DNA from: Acidobacteriota bacterium
GTDB taxonomy: Bacteria > Acidobacteriota > Terriglobia > Acidiferrales > UBA7541
Reading direction: 5' to 3'
Assembly: GCA_027307115.1 (NCBI GenBank)
Contig: DAHUXN010000028.1
Location: 99,356 to 163,355 of the forward strand
DNA: 64,000 nt
Below the pieces are notes generated by a model. That model made no database searches, was not told where the DNA came from, and was given only the letters and a program-made list of their open reading frames with translations. This document shows positions 52,298 to 60,936 of this stretch, piece after piece (the stretch's first letter is position 1; each line of letters opens with the position of its first letter). Made by a program: the position numbers and the translations under genes.

Positions 52298-53026
52298 ATG
52301 GCAACGCCAAGCACCACTCTTGAATCGGCAGCGCGTCCCGAGGAAAAGCGCCCCAAGCCGCCTGCTCGTCCCTATTCTGGCGCCCTAGTAGTTGTCGAAG
52401 GCATCGATGGTTCCGGGAAGAGCACGCAGCTTCATCTCCTCAAGCGATGGCTGGAAGTCGGCGGCTACCGCACCTATTTCACCGAGTGGAATTCCTCGCC
52501 GCTGGTGAAATCGGCGACTCGGCGCGGCAAGAAACGCCGTCTCCTGACGCCCATGACATTCTCGCTCATTCACGCCGCCGATTTCGCCGACCGCTATGAG
52601 CGTCAAATTCTTCCGCTCCTTCGTAGCGGGCATCTGGTTCTCGCCGATCGCTACATTTACACTGCTTTCGCGCGCGATGGCGCTCGCGGCTGCCCCATCG
52701 AGTGGCTCAGAAATCTCTATCGCTTCGCCGTCGTTCCCGACGTCACGTTTTATTTCCGCGCCCCTCTCGAAATCGCCATTCGCCGCATCCTCAGCGGCCG
52801 TCCGCGAATTAAATATTACGAAGCCGGAATGGACCTGGGCCTTTCGCTCGATCCTATCGAGAGCTTTGCAAAATTTCAGGGCTTGACTCTCGCGCGTTAC
52901 GACCAGATGCTGCCAACCGACAATTTTGTTTTGATGGACGGCACTCTGCCTGTGCACCAGTTGCAGCAGAAAATGCGCGACGTCGTCGCCGGGCAAATTG
53001 AATTGAAGCGCTACAAAAATTTATGA
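52298..53026 (+). CDS. Thymidylate-kinase-like P-loop NMP kinase (copy 1)
   Basis: 242 residues from ATG at 52298. It has a P-loop VVEGIDGSGKST with Lys41, the DR(Y/x) motif LVLADRYIYTAFARDGARG and a TMK-type LID/insert region (AIRRILSGRPRIKYYEAGMD). The family makes dTDP from dTMP, but the genomic context (a second copy, Ppx/GppA, SixA and CHAD) suggests a divergent nucleotide or polyphosphate-related role. The stop overlaps the next start by 4 bp. Confidence 0.8.
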   Translation: MATPSTTLESAARPEEKRPKPPARPYSGALVVVEGIDGSGKSTQLHLLKRWLEVGGYRTYFTEWNSSPLVKSATRRGKKRRLLTPMTFSLIHAADFADRYERQILPLLRSGHLVLADRYIYTAFARDGARGCPIEWLRNLYRFAVVPDVTFYFRAPLEIAIRRILSGRPRIKYYEAGMDLGLSLDPIESFAKFQGLTLARYDQMLPTDNFVLMDGTLPVHQLQQKMRDVVAGQIELKRYKNL

Positions 53027-53853
53027 CTGAACCTGCAAAATCCGACGGCAATCCCGATGTCGTAACCCAAGAATTCGTCACCACGGCCGCTTCTGGCATG
53101 CAAACGTGGTTCGGCGAAAGCGTGCCGCTGCGTCCTTCTGCAGGTTTGCCCACGAAAAATCGCAGCGAACTCAGCGGCCATCTCATCGTTCTCGAAGGCA
53201 CCGACGGTTCAGGCCGTTCCACGCAGATCGCGCTGCTCACCGAATGGCTCGAGTCGCAGGGTTTCGCCGTGCAGACGATGGGCCTTCGCCGCTCTTTTTT
53301 GATTGCGAAGGATATCGACAGCCTTCTCGCCAGAAATTCCGTCACCCGCTATACGCTCGCGCTGATGTATGCCACCGATTTTTTTGACCAACTCGAAAAT
53401 CGCATTCTCCCCGCGCTGCGCTCGGGCATGATTGTTCTCGCGGACCGTTATTACTACACGCTGATCGCGCGCGCCGTGGTCCGCGGTCTCGATCATGAAT
53501 ATCTCCACCGCATCTATGAACTGGCGCTGCCTCCGGACCTCACTTTCTTCCTCAATGTCCGCCCGCAAATCGCCTTCGAGCGTGAGTTTCAGAAATCGCC
53601 CGCCATCAGTTTTTGGGAAGCGGGACGCGACTTGCATCTTTCCGACGATCTCTATGACTCCTTCATCAGCTACCAGACAATGCTGCGCAAGGAATTCGTG
53701 AGCCTCGCCAAGCATCACGGCTTCGCCGCCTTGAATGGCGAGAACCCGATTCGCACAGTCAACGCTGATCTGCGCAAACGCATCGCATCCTACTTGGGCA
53801 TCCGGAATATCCGTTACCGGCCCTCGCACGCCCTCGTCCATCTCTGGCAATAA
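53023..53853 (+). CDS. Thymidylate-kinase-like protein (copy 2) with altered P-loop
   Basis: 276 residues with an ~50-residue N-terminal extension. The P-loop reads VLEGTDGSGRSTQ, so Arg65 replaces the Walker A Lys that is present in copy 1. The other features (VLADRYYYTLIARAVVRGLDHEY; AFEREFQKSPAISFWEAGRDL) parallel copy 1. The two coupled genes probably arose by duplication and may form a heterodimer in which this subunit is catalytically weakened or regulatory. Start ATG in an ATGA overlap. Confidence 0.8.
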   Translation: MTEPAKSDGNPDVVTQEFVTTAASGMQTWFGESVPLRPSAGLPTKNRSELSGHLIVLEGTDGSGRSTQIALLTEWLESQGFAVQTMGLRRSFLIAKDIDSLLARNSVTRYTLALMYATDFFDQLENRILPALRSGMIVLADRYYYTLIARAVVRGLDHEYLHRIYELALPPDLTFFLNVRPQIAFEREFQKSPAISFWEAGRDLHLSDDLYDSFISYQTMLRKEFVSLAKHHGFAALNGENPIRTVNADLRKRIASYLGIRNIRYRPSHALVHLWQ

Positions 53854-53855
53854 CC

Positions 53856-55448
53856 TTGGCTGCCCCTGTCCGCATCGCTGCCATCGACGCTGGCTCCAAT
53901 GCCATCCGGCTCGTCATTGCCGAAGCAAAATCCTCCGCCGAAATTCAAATTCTCGATGTCGAGCGTGCGCCCGTTCGGTTGGGCCATCGTGCATTTACCA
54001 AACGCCGCTTCAGCCGCTCGACCATCGACAACGCGGTGCACGCTTTTCGTCGCTTCAAACAATTGCTGGACCGCTATGGCGTGCAGCATTGCCGCGCGGT
54101 GGCCACCAGCGCCGCCCGCGAAGCGCGCAATCGCGACGATCTGATTCGCCGCATTCGCCGCGCCACGGGCATCGAACTCGAAGTGATCGATTCGTCCGAG
54201 GAAGCGCGTCTGGTGCGCTCCGCGATTCTCGGCGCATTGAGCCACAAATTGATTCCACGGCTCATTGTTGATCTTGGCGGCGGCAGCCTTGAAATCAGTC
54301 TGCTACGCAAGCGCACGCCGGAGAAAATTTTCGCTTTGCCGCTGGGCAGCGTCCGCCTGATGGAAACGCTGGGAATTTACGGCGCCCTCAGCGAAGACGA
54401 ATTCGAGCGCGTGCAGCATCGGGTTTTCTCGTTGTTCCGAAGCGTTTGGCCTGCTCCGCCTAACCTTTCCGGCGCAATCGCCGTCGCGTCGGGAGGGAAT
54501 GCCGAAGCGCTGGCGCGGATCGCCCCCGGCCCGCGCGTCGCTGGAATCGCGACAATCAATCTCCGCCTCCTTCGCGAGCGTCTCTGGGGAATTTTGGGGC
54601 TCGATGTCGCCGAGCGCATGGACGTGCTCCACCTCCGCCGCGATCGCGCCGAAGTCATTGGCGTCGCTGCCGTGGTTTTCGCCTCGCTCGCTCAATGGCT
54701 TCGTTTGCGATCCCTCCTCGTGCCGGGAGTTGGCGTTAAGGAAGGGATCCTTTGGGATCTTGCGTCCTCGCAATTTTCCGGAGCAGTCGTCAGCGCCTAC
54801 GCCGCCCGTTTTCAGCCGTTGCTCCGCGAAGCGCGCCGCGTCGCCGCGCGTTTTCATTATGAGGCGTCGCATGCGGAACAGGTGCGTCGCCTCGCCGGTT
54901 ATCTTTTTGATCAGCTCGCTCCCGTTCACCGTCTTCCGTACGAGCTCCGCTTGCCCCTCGAACTGGCGACGATATTGCACGATGTAGGCTACGCCATCGA
55001 TTCCAGCTCGCACCACAAGCACGGCGAGTATATCGTTCGCCATGCGCACATTCCCGGGCTGGCGGAGTCCGACCGCCTCCTCGTTGCCTGTTTGATCCGC
55101 TATCACGGCAAGGCGAATCCTGATCCGCAGCACAAACTTTATTCGTCGCTCGGCCCGCGTCGTCGCGCGCAAGTCCGGGCGCTCACTTCCATACTGCGTA
55201 TTGCGATTGCTCTCGACAAACAGCGCCGCCGCGCCATTCAGAATGTGGACGTAATCATCGGCAAGAAGGGAATTCTTCTCCGCTTGCATTCGAGCGACCC
55301 CAAACCTCTGCCCATTCGCGATTGCCATCGCGCCGCGAAATTATTCGAGGAAGTATTTGGAAGGAAAATTCGCTTTGGCCGCGCTCGCACTGCGCGAACC
55401 GCGTCCGCCCTTCAAAGAGTGCAGGTGCGGACGCATCGCGCTGCGTGA
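53856..55448 (+). CDS. Ppx/GppA-type phosphatase with C-terminal HD domain
   Basis: 530 residues from a TTG three bases after the previous stop. Residues ~1-300 form the ASKHA-fold Ppx/GppA domain (IAAIDAGSNAIRLVIAEAK; VDLGGGSLEIS; VASGGNAEALARI). Residues ~320-480 form an HD domain (ASHAEQVRRLAGYLFDQL; LELATILHDVGYAIDSSSHHKHGEYIVRHA with the HD pair). Such enzymes degrade polyphosphate from the end or hydrolyse pppGpp. It is coupled to the two kinase-like genes and followed by SixA and CHAD genes, which favours polyphosphate. Confidence 0.9.
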   Translation: MAAPVRIAAIDAGSNAIRLVIAEAKSSAEIQILDVERAPVRLGHRAFTKRRFSRSTIDNAVHAFRRFKQLLDRYGVQHCRAVATSAAREARNRDDLIRRIRRATGIELEVIDSSEEARLVRSAILGALSHKLIPRLIVDLGGGSLEISLLRKRTPEKIFALPLGSVRLMETLGIYGALSEDEFERVQHRVFSLFRSVWPAPPNLSGAIAVASGGNAEALARIAPGPRVAGIATINLRLLRERLWGILGLDVAERMDVLHLRRDRAEVIGVAAVVFASLAQWLRLRSLLVPGVGVKEGILWDLASSQFSGAVVSAYAARFQPLLREARRVAARFHYEASHAEQVRRLAGYLFDQLAPVHRLPYELRLPLELATILHDVGYAIDSSSHHKHGEYIVRHAHIPGLAESDRLLVACLIRYHGKANPDPQHKLYSSLGPRRRAQVRALTSILRIAIALDKQRRRAIQNVDVIIGKKGILLRLHSSDPKPLPIRDCHRAAKLFEEVFGRKIRFGRARTARTASALQRVQVRTHRAA

Positions 55449-55559
55449 CCTTCGCATGACAAATGGAATCTTTTATTTGTGTTCGGTAGTCATAATTGTT
55501 TTACAACAATCAAATTCGTCTGGACCTAAACACGAGTGCAGCAGAAAAAGGAATCGCAC

Positions 55560-56057
55560 ATGATAGTTCATCTCTTCCGCCACGGCATCGCGGTCGACCG
55601 CGAAGATCCCGCTTCACCTCCAGACGCAGATCGTTTCCTCACGCCCAAGGGAATCGCTAAAACGGAAGCTGCCGCCCGCGGCCTGCACGCGCTGGGAATC
55701 AAGCCCGGCATTATTTTGACGAGTCCTCTCTTGCGCGCGGTGCAAACCGCGGAAATCGTCTGCAACGCGTTGGGTTATCCGGTAAAAAAGCTACACTACA
55801 CGGACGCGCTGAAGTCAGAAGCAAAACCGGCGAATTTGTTCAAAGAGTTGGCGGGAATCAAGATCGACGAAGTAATCTGCGTGGGACACGCGCCGAACTT
55901 GGACGAGGTGATCGCTTACGCTATAGGCAGCCGCTCAGCCGTTACGTCGCTGAAGAAGGCAGGCTTCGCATCATTGAAAGTGGAATCTTTTTCGCCGCCG
56001 CACGGCTCGATCGTCGCCATTTATACGCCAAGGGCTCTCCGATTTCTCGCCGAGTAG
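55560..56057 (+). CDS. sixA: Phosphohistidine phosphatase SixA-like
   Basis: 165 residues from ATG at 55560, which follows AAGGAA. It is a histidine phosphatase (branch 1) with the RHG motif LFRHGIAVDRED (His8 nucleophile), ILTSPLLRAVQTAEI and the second catalytic His in VICVGHAPNLDEV. SixA dephosphorylates phosphohistidine in HPt domains in E. coli. In genomes like this it is found beside Ppx/GppA and CHAD genes, where its target is not established. Confidence 0.88.
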   Translation: MIVHLFRHGIAVDREDPASPPDADRFLTPKGIAKTEAAARGLHALGIKPGIILTSPLLRAVQTAEIVCNALGYPVKKLHYTDALKSEAKPANLFKELAGIKIDEVICVGHAPNLDEVIAYAIGSRSAVTSLKKAGFASLKVESFSPPHGSIVAIYTPRALRFLAE

Positions 56058-56105
56058 CTCGCAAAATTCGCGCCAAATCAGCAGCGGAATCGCCAAAGTG
56101 GTTCC

Positions 56106-57599
56106 TTACGCGGCATGGGCCTTTGCCTTCAGCTCCACTTGTCGAACTGCCGCGCCCGCCGCTCCCGGCAAAATGACGATTGGCTTGCGGCACGCGATTT
56201 CAAGCAAATGCTTGGCGTTCGCCAGTTTCGAGAGGAGCGGTTCCTCGCCATCGTAGCCGTAAGCGCGAAGCGCCAATCCCTCAGTGGTGACGTCGAGATG
56301 CAGTTTTCGCACCGGTTTCGCCGCTTGCTCGAAACAATTTGCCAGCCGCAGAATGCCCGCCAGGAAAAGCGTGGCCTGCTGCATCGCTGCCGGCAGGCGG
56401 CTGAATTCCTTGTGCTTCAGTTGTGGCAGCGCTTTGCGGTGGTAGCGCGCCACGAGAGCTGCCAACTGCAATTCAGTTTGTTTCCATCCGATCGGTACGG
56501 GCTGTTTGCGGATCAACCGGTATGATTCCTTGTGGTGCCCTTTGCTTCCTTCGGTCAGGCCGACGTCTTGCATCAGCGCCGCCGCCTGCACAATCCACCG
56601 CGCGCGTTCCGTCGGCAGCCCAACCGCAAATCCGCGCGCGGCCAGCACGTCGTATAACTCCACGGCCCTTGCCGCGATGCGCTGAACAGGCGCGAAGTCC
56701 GGTGTTCGGAAAGACGCCCACGCGCCGAGCTTTGCCACCGCGGCCTGTTCCAACTTTTCATTCTCGGGCAATGCAGCTCGCCAAGTCTGCCAAATCGAAT
56801 TCTTACCCGTTGCGCTTGACCGGTATTGCGCGAGGCGCTGCTTTGTTTCCTGTTCGATTGCCGCTTTCCAAGTTGCCAGTGTCGCGCGGTCGCTCTCGGG
56901 CCTCACGCGGATCACCCTTGACCACAGCACGTCCAAATCATGCACGTCACCCAAGAGATTCTGGAGCTGCTTCAGATCTTTGTCCCACTCGGCCTTTAAG
57001 CTGGGAAGGAAATTCTCCACGGTGTAGCGGAAATTCTTGAGGCCCACTCGCAACCGGTGATATCCGATTCTGGACTGGCTGTGCAGCGCGAACTGATGCC
57101 GCCGGTGGCCTTCTTCCCATCTTTCCAAGGCGATGTACTGCGCTACCGGACTATCCGGCGCGACCAGCGCGGCGCGCGGAGTCAGCGTCTGCTCCCACGT
57201 TTTCCATTTTTGCTGGTCGAAATCGCCGAGCGCCTTCAATGCCGCCGCTTTCAAGCGCTTTTGCTCCTGTTCGATCGACATCTTGAGCGCCTCGCCCAAT
57301 CCGTCCTTTGCGACTTCCAGTTTTCCCAGCCAGTCGAGCAGGACTTGCGAGTCGCGCAGCTCGCCCAGATTTTTCAGGAGCTTCTTGGCCGCGCGTTTCA
57401 TTTTTTTCCAGTCGGGGTGCGGATCGCACTCGCTCAGCGCGCTCTCGATGGCCAGGCAGCGGCGCAGCGCAGTTCGCAGGTCGTGAACATTGTCGGCGCT
57501 CGGTTCCTTGGCTGCCTTCTTGCACATTTTCCGGGCGCGGCCCATCCAACGCGCCAAGCCGAGCTCCGCCTGCGGAGTATTTTGTGTTTCGCCTTTCAC
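56106..57599 (-). CDS. CHAD domain protein
   Basis: About 497 residues. A helical CHAD domain covers residues ~15-290, with the conserved His/Lys/Arg surface (NVHDLRTALRRCLAIE; MKRAAKKLLKNLGELRDSQVLLDWL; YHRLRVGLKNFRYTVENF; LLGDVHDLDVLW). CHAD domains bind polyphosphate through these basic residues. The C-terminal part resembles the helical HD-like region of the neighbouring Ppx/GppA protein (ALMQDVGLTEGSKGHHKESYRLI; VARYHRKALPQLKHKEF), although the Asp of HD is shifted. GTG at 57599 is preferred because it gives a normal CHAD start; TTG at 57683 would add 28 unconvincing residues. Confidence 0.85.
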   Translation of the reverse strand: MKGETQNTPQAELGLARWMGRARKMCKKAAKEPSADNVHDLRTALRRCLAIESALSECDPHPDWKKMKRAAKKLLKNLGELRDSQVLLDWLGKLEVAKDGLGEALKMSIEQEQKRLKAAALKALGDFDQQKWKTWEQTLTPRAALVAPDSPVAQYIALERWEEGHRRHQFALHSQSRIGYHRLRVGLKNFRYTVENFLPSLKAEWDKDLKQLQNLLGDVHDLDVLWSRVIRVRPESDRATLATWKAAIEQETKQRLAQYRSSATGKNSIWQTWRAALPENEKLEQAAVAKLGAWASFRTPDFAPVQRIAARAVELYDVLAARGFAVGLPTERARWIVQAAALMQDVGLTEGSKGHHKESYRLIRKQPVPIGWKQTELQLAALVARYHRKALPQLKHKEFSRLPAAMQQATLFLAGILRLANCFEQAAKPVRKLHLDVTTEGLALRAYGYDGEEPLLSKLANAKHLLEIACRKPIVILPGAAGAAVRQVELKAKAHAA

Positions 57600-58331
57600 G
57601 ATCCGCGTTTCTCCTATCTCCGCTGGGAAGCTATCAGGGGCACCGGGGAGAACGATTCTACTCTTCGGCCAAGGCTCTGGCAAATGGCGAAAAAGTTGTT
57701 CGAGAAAAATCTGGGAGTCGACGAGCGCTTCCTATGCGGTGGCATGGCTGGAGGCCTCCGAAACGGAGATATGAGAATCGGGAGGGGCGAAAAATGCGAA
57801 GCGCGTAAAAACGAAACTCATTACCGATCAGGAAAATGTAAGCGGCTCTTTTTGAGTCACTTGCGTTTGCGGGACTGTGCATCTCATTACCGATTGAAAA
57901 AATCATATATTCGCTGAATTTGGCGCGAAAAAGGCCCTGAGAGGGAAGTTGGGGGAACAGTTAGGCGGAGCACAGACTCCGCCGCGGTCCCGTTTGGAGG
58001 GCGCGAAATGGGTTGGATTGTTGCGTCGTAATCACGGAGTGATATTACCATACGTTAACTGTTGTGACAATATCCGACGGCTGTGGAGTTTGAGCAGAAC
58101 AATGGTCTCGGACGTAAGGTACAAAAGACGAAAAGGCTTCAGGTCGAGCGCGCAAGCAGGGAGGACTGGGACCTATCCTAAACCGTGGAGTCCGGATTGT
58201 TCGACCGAGATCGCACTGCAACAAGTCGAGGGCATGGCGGCGCGAATCTCGTTATGATAGAACTCAACCAATCCGAGGGACAGTTGAATATGCGTCCGGT
58301 CGGGACCCTTTAGCTTCGAGTGAGGTGGCGA
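57600..58331. other. Long intergenic region between the CHAD and DUF2157 genes
   Basis: ~730 bp. A 102-codon frame (57949-58257) has no recognisable features and an Arg-rich, low-quality composition. No RNA gene, repeat or terminator was identified with confidence. It should include divergent promoters for both flanking genes. Confidence 0.4.
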
Positions 58332-59372
58332 ATGGACTTTTCCAAAGAGGATTTGATCTGGGCGGCCGGAGAGGGCGTAATTTCACCGGAGCAGGCCGAC
58401 CATCTATGGCAAAAGCTCCAGGAGCGAGGCGCGAGTTCAAAAAAGCCGAAGTTTGATGCTGCAAACGTTGCCTACTACTTTGGTGCATTGGTCGTCATGT
58501 CGGCGATGGGTTGGTTGATGAATCTGGGATGGGAACGATTTGGCGGTGTCTGGATTTTTTCTCTTGCTTCCTGCTATGCAGCGCTATTTGCTCTCGCCGG
58601 GCGAACTCTTTGGCACAAAGAACACTTGGTGATCCCCGGAGGATTGCTGTTCACCCTGGCTGTTTGGATGACGCCTCTGGCCATCTATGGCCTTGAGCGA
58701 GTTACGGGAGTTTGGCCGCAGGGTGCTCCTAACAACTTCCAGAGCTATCACATTTGGATAAAGGGAAGCTGGATTCTCATGGAAGTTGGCACGGTTGTGG
58801 CAGGTCTTATTGCCTTGAGATTTGTCCGCTTCCCATTCCTCACGTTTCCGATCGCGTTTTCTCTCTGGTATATATCTATGGATTTGACTCCGCTTATCGT
58901 TGGCAAGACGGAGTTCACTTGGAGAGAGCGCCTTTGGGTATCCTTGTGCTTCGGTCTCCTAATCCTTCTGGCAACGTACCTAATTGACAGGAGAACGCGA
59001 GATGACTACGCATTTTGGGGATACCTATTTGGCCTGGCGGCGTTCTGGGGCGGCCTGTCCCTGATGGAAAGTTCGAGTGAATGGAAGAAGTTTTTGTATT
59101 GTCTGGTAAATTTGGGCCTAATTATTGTTGCAGTTTTTCTTCAGAGGCGTGTGTTCCTTGTCTTCGGTGCGTTTGGTGTTTTCGGATACCTGGGACATTT
59201 GTCATACGACGTTTTTAAAGATTCATTCCTGTTTCCGATAGTCTTAAGCTTCTTGGGGCTCGTCGTGATTTACCTCGGAGTTCAATATCAACGGCATCGG
59301 GAACGGTTTGAGAAAGCCGTGCTCGCTGTGATTCCTGGTGCCATCCGGCGACTCCGGCCAATAGAGCGCTGA
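58332..59372 (+). CDS. DUF2157-like membrane protein
   Basis: 346 residues from ATG at 58332 with GAGGTGG upstream. A short cytoplasmic N-terminus with a helical motif (EDLIWAAGEGVISPEQADHLWQKLQER), typical of DUF2157-type proteins, is followed by about nine membrane helices (VAYYFGALVVMSAMGWLM; GLLILLATYLID; FLVFGAFGVFGYLGHL; IVLSFLGLVVIYLGVQY). Molecular function is unknown. It stands alone on the plus strand. Confidence 0.7.
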   Translation: MDFSKEDLIWAAGEGVISPEQADHLWQKLQERGASSKKPKFDAANVAYYFGALVVMSAMGWLMNLGWERFGGVWIFSLASCYAALFALAGRTLWHKEHLVIPGGLLFTLAVWMTPLAIYGLERVTGVWPQGAPNNFQSYHIWIKGSWILMEVGTVVAGLIALRFVRFPFLTFPIAFSLWYISMDLTPLIVGKTEFTWRERLWVSLCFGLLILLATYLIDRRTRDDYAFWGYLFGLAAFWGGLSLMESSSEWKKFLYCLVNLGLIIVAVFLQRRVFLVFGAFGVFGYLGHLSYDVFKDSFLFPIVLSFLGLVVIYLGVQYQRHRERFEKAVLAVIPGAIRRLRPIER

Positions 59373-59394
59373 GATCCGAATATAAAGCGCCGAC

Positions 59395-59414
59395 GGCCCG
59401 ACCATAGTCGGGCC
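59395..59414. repeat. Intergenic hairpin
   Basis: Perfect 8-bp dyad GGCCCGAC - CATA - GTCGGGCC, 22 bp after the DUF2157 stop. No T-tract follows, so it is a weak terminator candidate or a dispersed REP-like element. Confidence 0.45.
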
Positions 59415-59480
59415 CTACATGAGCAAAAACGGGAGAACAGAGTGCGAGGCGCTTTCGAATGACAGGCAAGAAAAAGCAGA

Positions 59481-59539
59481 AGCAGATCCCTCGCCGCGTG
59501 GCGGCTCCCTTCGCCAAGGCTCAGGGCGAGCGGGATGAC
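59481..59539. repeat. Dispersed intergenic repeat, copy 2
   Basis: Shares AGCAGATCCCTCGCCGCGTG, continuing as GCGGCTC, and then GGGATGAC with 7462-7500. Here a 24-base insertion (CCTTCGCCAAGGCTCAGGGC region) separates the two conserved blocks. Confidence 0.6.
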
Positions 59540-59579
59540 GGCGCACAAGAAAATCGGAACGTGAGTTTTCAGGAGCGAG

Positions 59580-60314
59580 ATGGTGAACGCAGCTAAGGGC
59601 AAGCACGGGTTGCGAATTTTGGTGATTGACGTGGGGGGGACGCACGTCAAAGTGCTGGCGACGGGGGAGCGCGAGGAGCGAAAGATCGTCTCCGGGCCAA
59701 CGATGACGCCGGCGCAGATGGTGAAAGACGTGAAGCAGTTGACGAGCGGCTGGAAGTACGACGTGATTTCGATTGGCTATCCGGGACCGGTGGTGCAGGG
59801 CCGTCCGCTGCACGAGCCGTGCAATTTGGGCAAAGGCTGGGTGGGATTTCATTTCAGCCGCGCTTTTGGGCATCCCGTGAAGCTGGTGAATGATGCCGCG
59901 ATGCAGGCGCTGGGGAGTTATCGTGGCGGGCGGATGCTTTTTTTGGGGCTGGGCACGGGCCTCGGCTCGGCGATGATTGTTGATGGAACGCTTCAGCCTT
60001 TGGAGTTGGCGCATTTGCCGTACAAGAAAGGCCGCACGTACGAAGATTACCTCGGCCTGCGCGGGCTGAAACGTCTCGGGAAAAAGAAATGGCGGCGGCA
60101 CGTCGCGGATGTGGTGGAGCGTCTGAAGATTGCACTGGAACCCGATTACGTGGTGATTGGCGGCGGGAATGTGAAAAAATTGAAGAAGCTGCCGCCCGGC
60201 GCGGAACCCGGTGATAATCGCAATGCGTTTCGCGGAGGGTTTCGTCTGTGGGAAAGCGGCGACTCGAAGGGTTCCGTTCATGCGCCGAAAGCGCCTGGGC
60301 GTAGTACCCGGTAA
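59580..60314 (+). CDS. ROK-family sugar kinase, polyphosphate-glucokinase-like
   Basis: 244 residues with AGGAG upstream of the ATG. The N-terminal phosphate-1 motif ILVIDVGGTHVKVLATG, SIGYPGPVV, VNDAAMQALG and LFLGLGTGLGSAMIVDG give the ASKHA ROK fold at the short length typical of PpgK (polyphosphate/ATP glucokinases). The C-terminal VVIGGGNVKKLKKLPPG is conserved in that group. It would phosphorylate glucose or a related sugar. Polyphosphate use is suggested by family resemblance and the nearby CHAD/Ppx genes, not demonstrated. Confidence 0.8.
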   Translation: MVNAAKGKHGLRILVIDVGGTHVKVLATGEREERKIVSGPTMTPAQMVKDVKQLTSGWKYDVISIGYPGPVVQGRPLHEPCNLGKGWVGFHFSRAFGHPVKLVNDAAMQALGSYRGGRMLFLGLGTGLGSAMIVDGTLQPLELAHLPYKKGRTYEDYLGLRGLKRLGKKKWRRHVADVVERLKIALEPDYVVIGGGNVKKLKKLPPGAEPGDNRNAFRGGFRLWESGDSKGSVHAPKAPGRSTR

Positions 60315-60374
60315 GATTGTCTGTGAACAGGCTCAGGACACAAGGCCGTTTCGCCAACGAGGAGGAAATCGTAC

Positions 60375-60818
60375 GTGGCATTTGGACCGGACGATTCGCA
60401 ATCGACCGCCAGAACGATTTTCAGGTTTTCGTGGATTGTTGTCGTGATTGCCGCGCTGATCGTGGCCGGGATTTTCTATTCGCGCTGGCAGGAAAATCGC
60501 GACATCGAAGAAAAGGCTGCGGCGGCGAAGCGCGCAAAGGCTCAGGAGCTTGTCGAAGATTTTGGCGGGAACGATTTCAAGATTTTGAATTTTTACGCGG
60601 CTCCGGGCGCGATTCGTCGCGGCGATGAGGCTGCGCTCTGCTACGGTGTGTCGAACGCAAAAGGCGTCACGCTTGAACCGAAAGCGTCCGAAGACGTTTG
60701 GCCATCGCTCAATCGCTGCGTGGAAGTCTCCCCTAAGAAAACGACCGCCTACACGTTGACGGCAAGCGATGCAGCTGGTCACAAGAAGACCGCTACGCTG
60801 ACGCTGACAGTCCAGTAG
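60375..60818 (+). CDS. Membrane-anchored protein with Ig-like domain, unknown function
   Basis: 147 residues with a GTG start at 60375 (GAGGAAA upstream). One N-terminal helix (IFRFSWIVVVIAALIVAGIFY) is followed by a charged coiled segment (ENRDIEEKAAAAKRAKAQELVEDF) and a beta-sandwich-like domain (ILNFYAAPGAIRRGDEAALCYGVSNAKGVTLEP... TTAYTLTASDAAGHKKTATLTLTV) similar to bacterial Ig-like repeats. It lies 60 bp after the kinase and may share its transcript. Confidence 0.7.
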   Translation: MAFGPDDSQSTARTIFRFSWIVVVIAALIVAGIFYSRWQENRDIEEKAAAAKRAKAQELVEDFGGNDFKILNFYAAPGAIRRGDEAALCYGVSNAKGVTLEPKASEDVWPSLNRCVEVSPKKTTAYTLTASDAAGHKKTATLTLTVQ

Positions 60819-60936
60819 GGAAAACAGCGAGCGGGGCTTGACTCGGGGCGCGCGCGGTTGGACAATGCGCCGCCGGGATCAGCGACGCTGAGTCGCGCAA
60901 ATTTGTTACGACACGATCTCGCCGAGGCCAACACAC

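Noticed and set aside
57949..58257. 102-codon frame in the CHAD-DUF2157 gap
   Set aside because: Composition and lack of motifs suggest chance; no ribosome-binding site seen.
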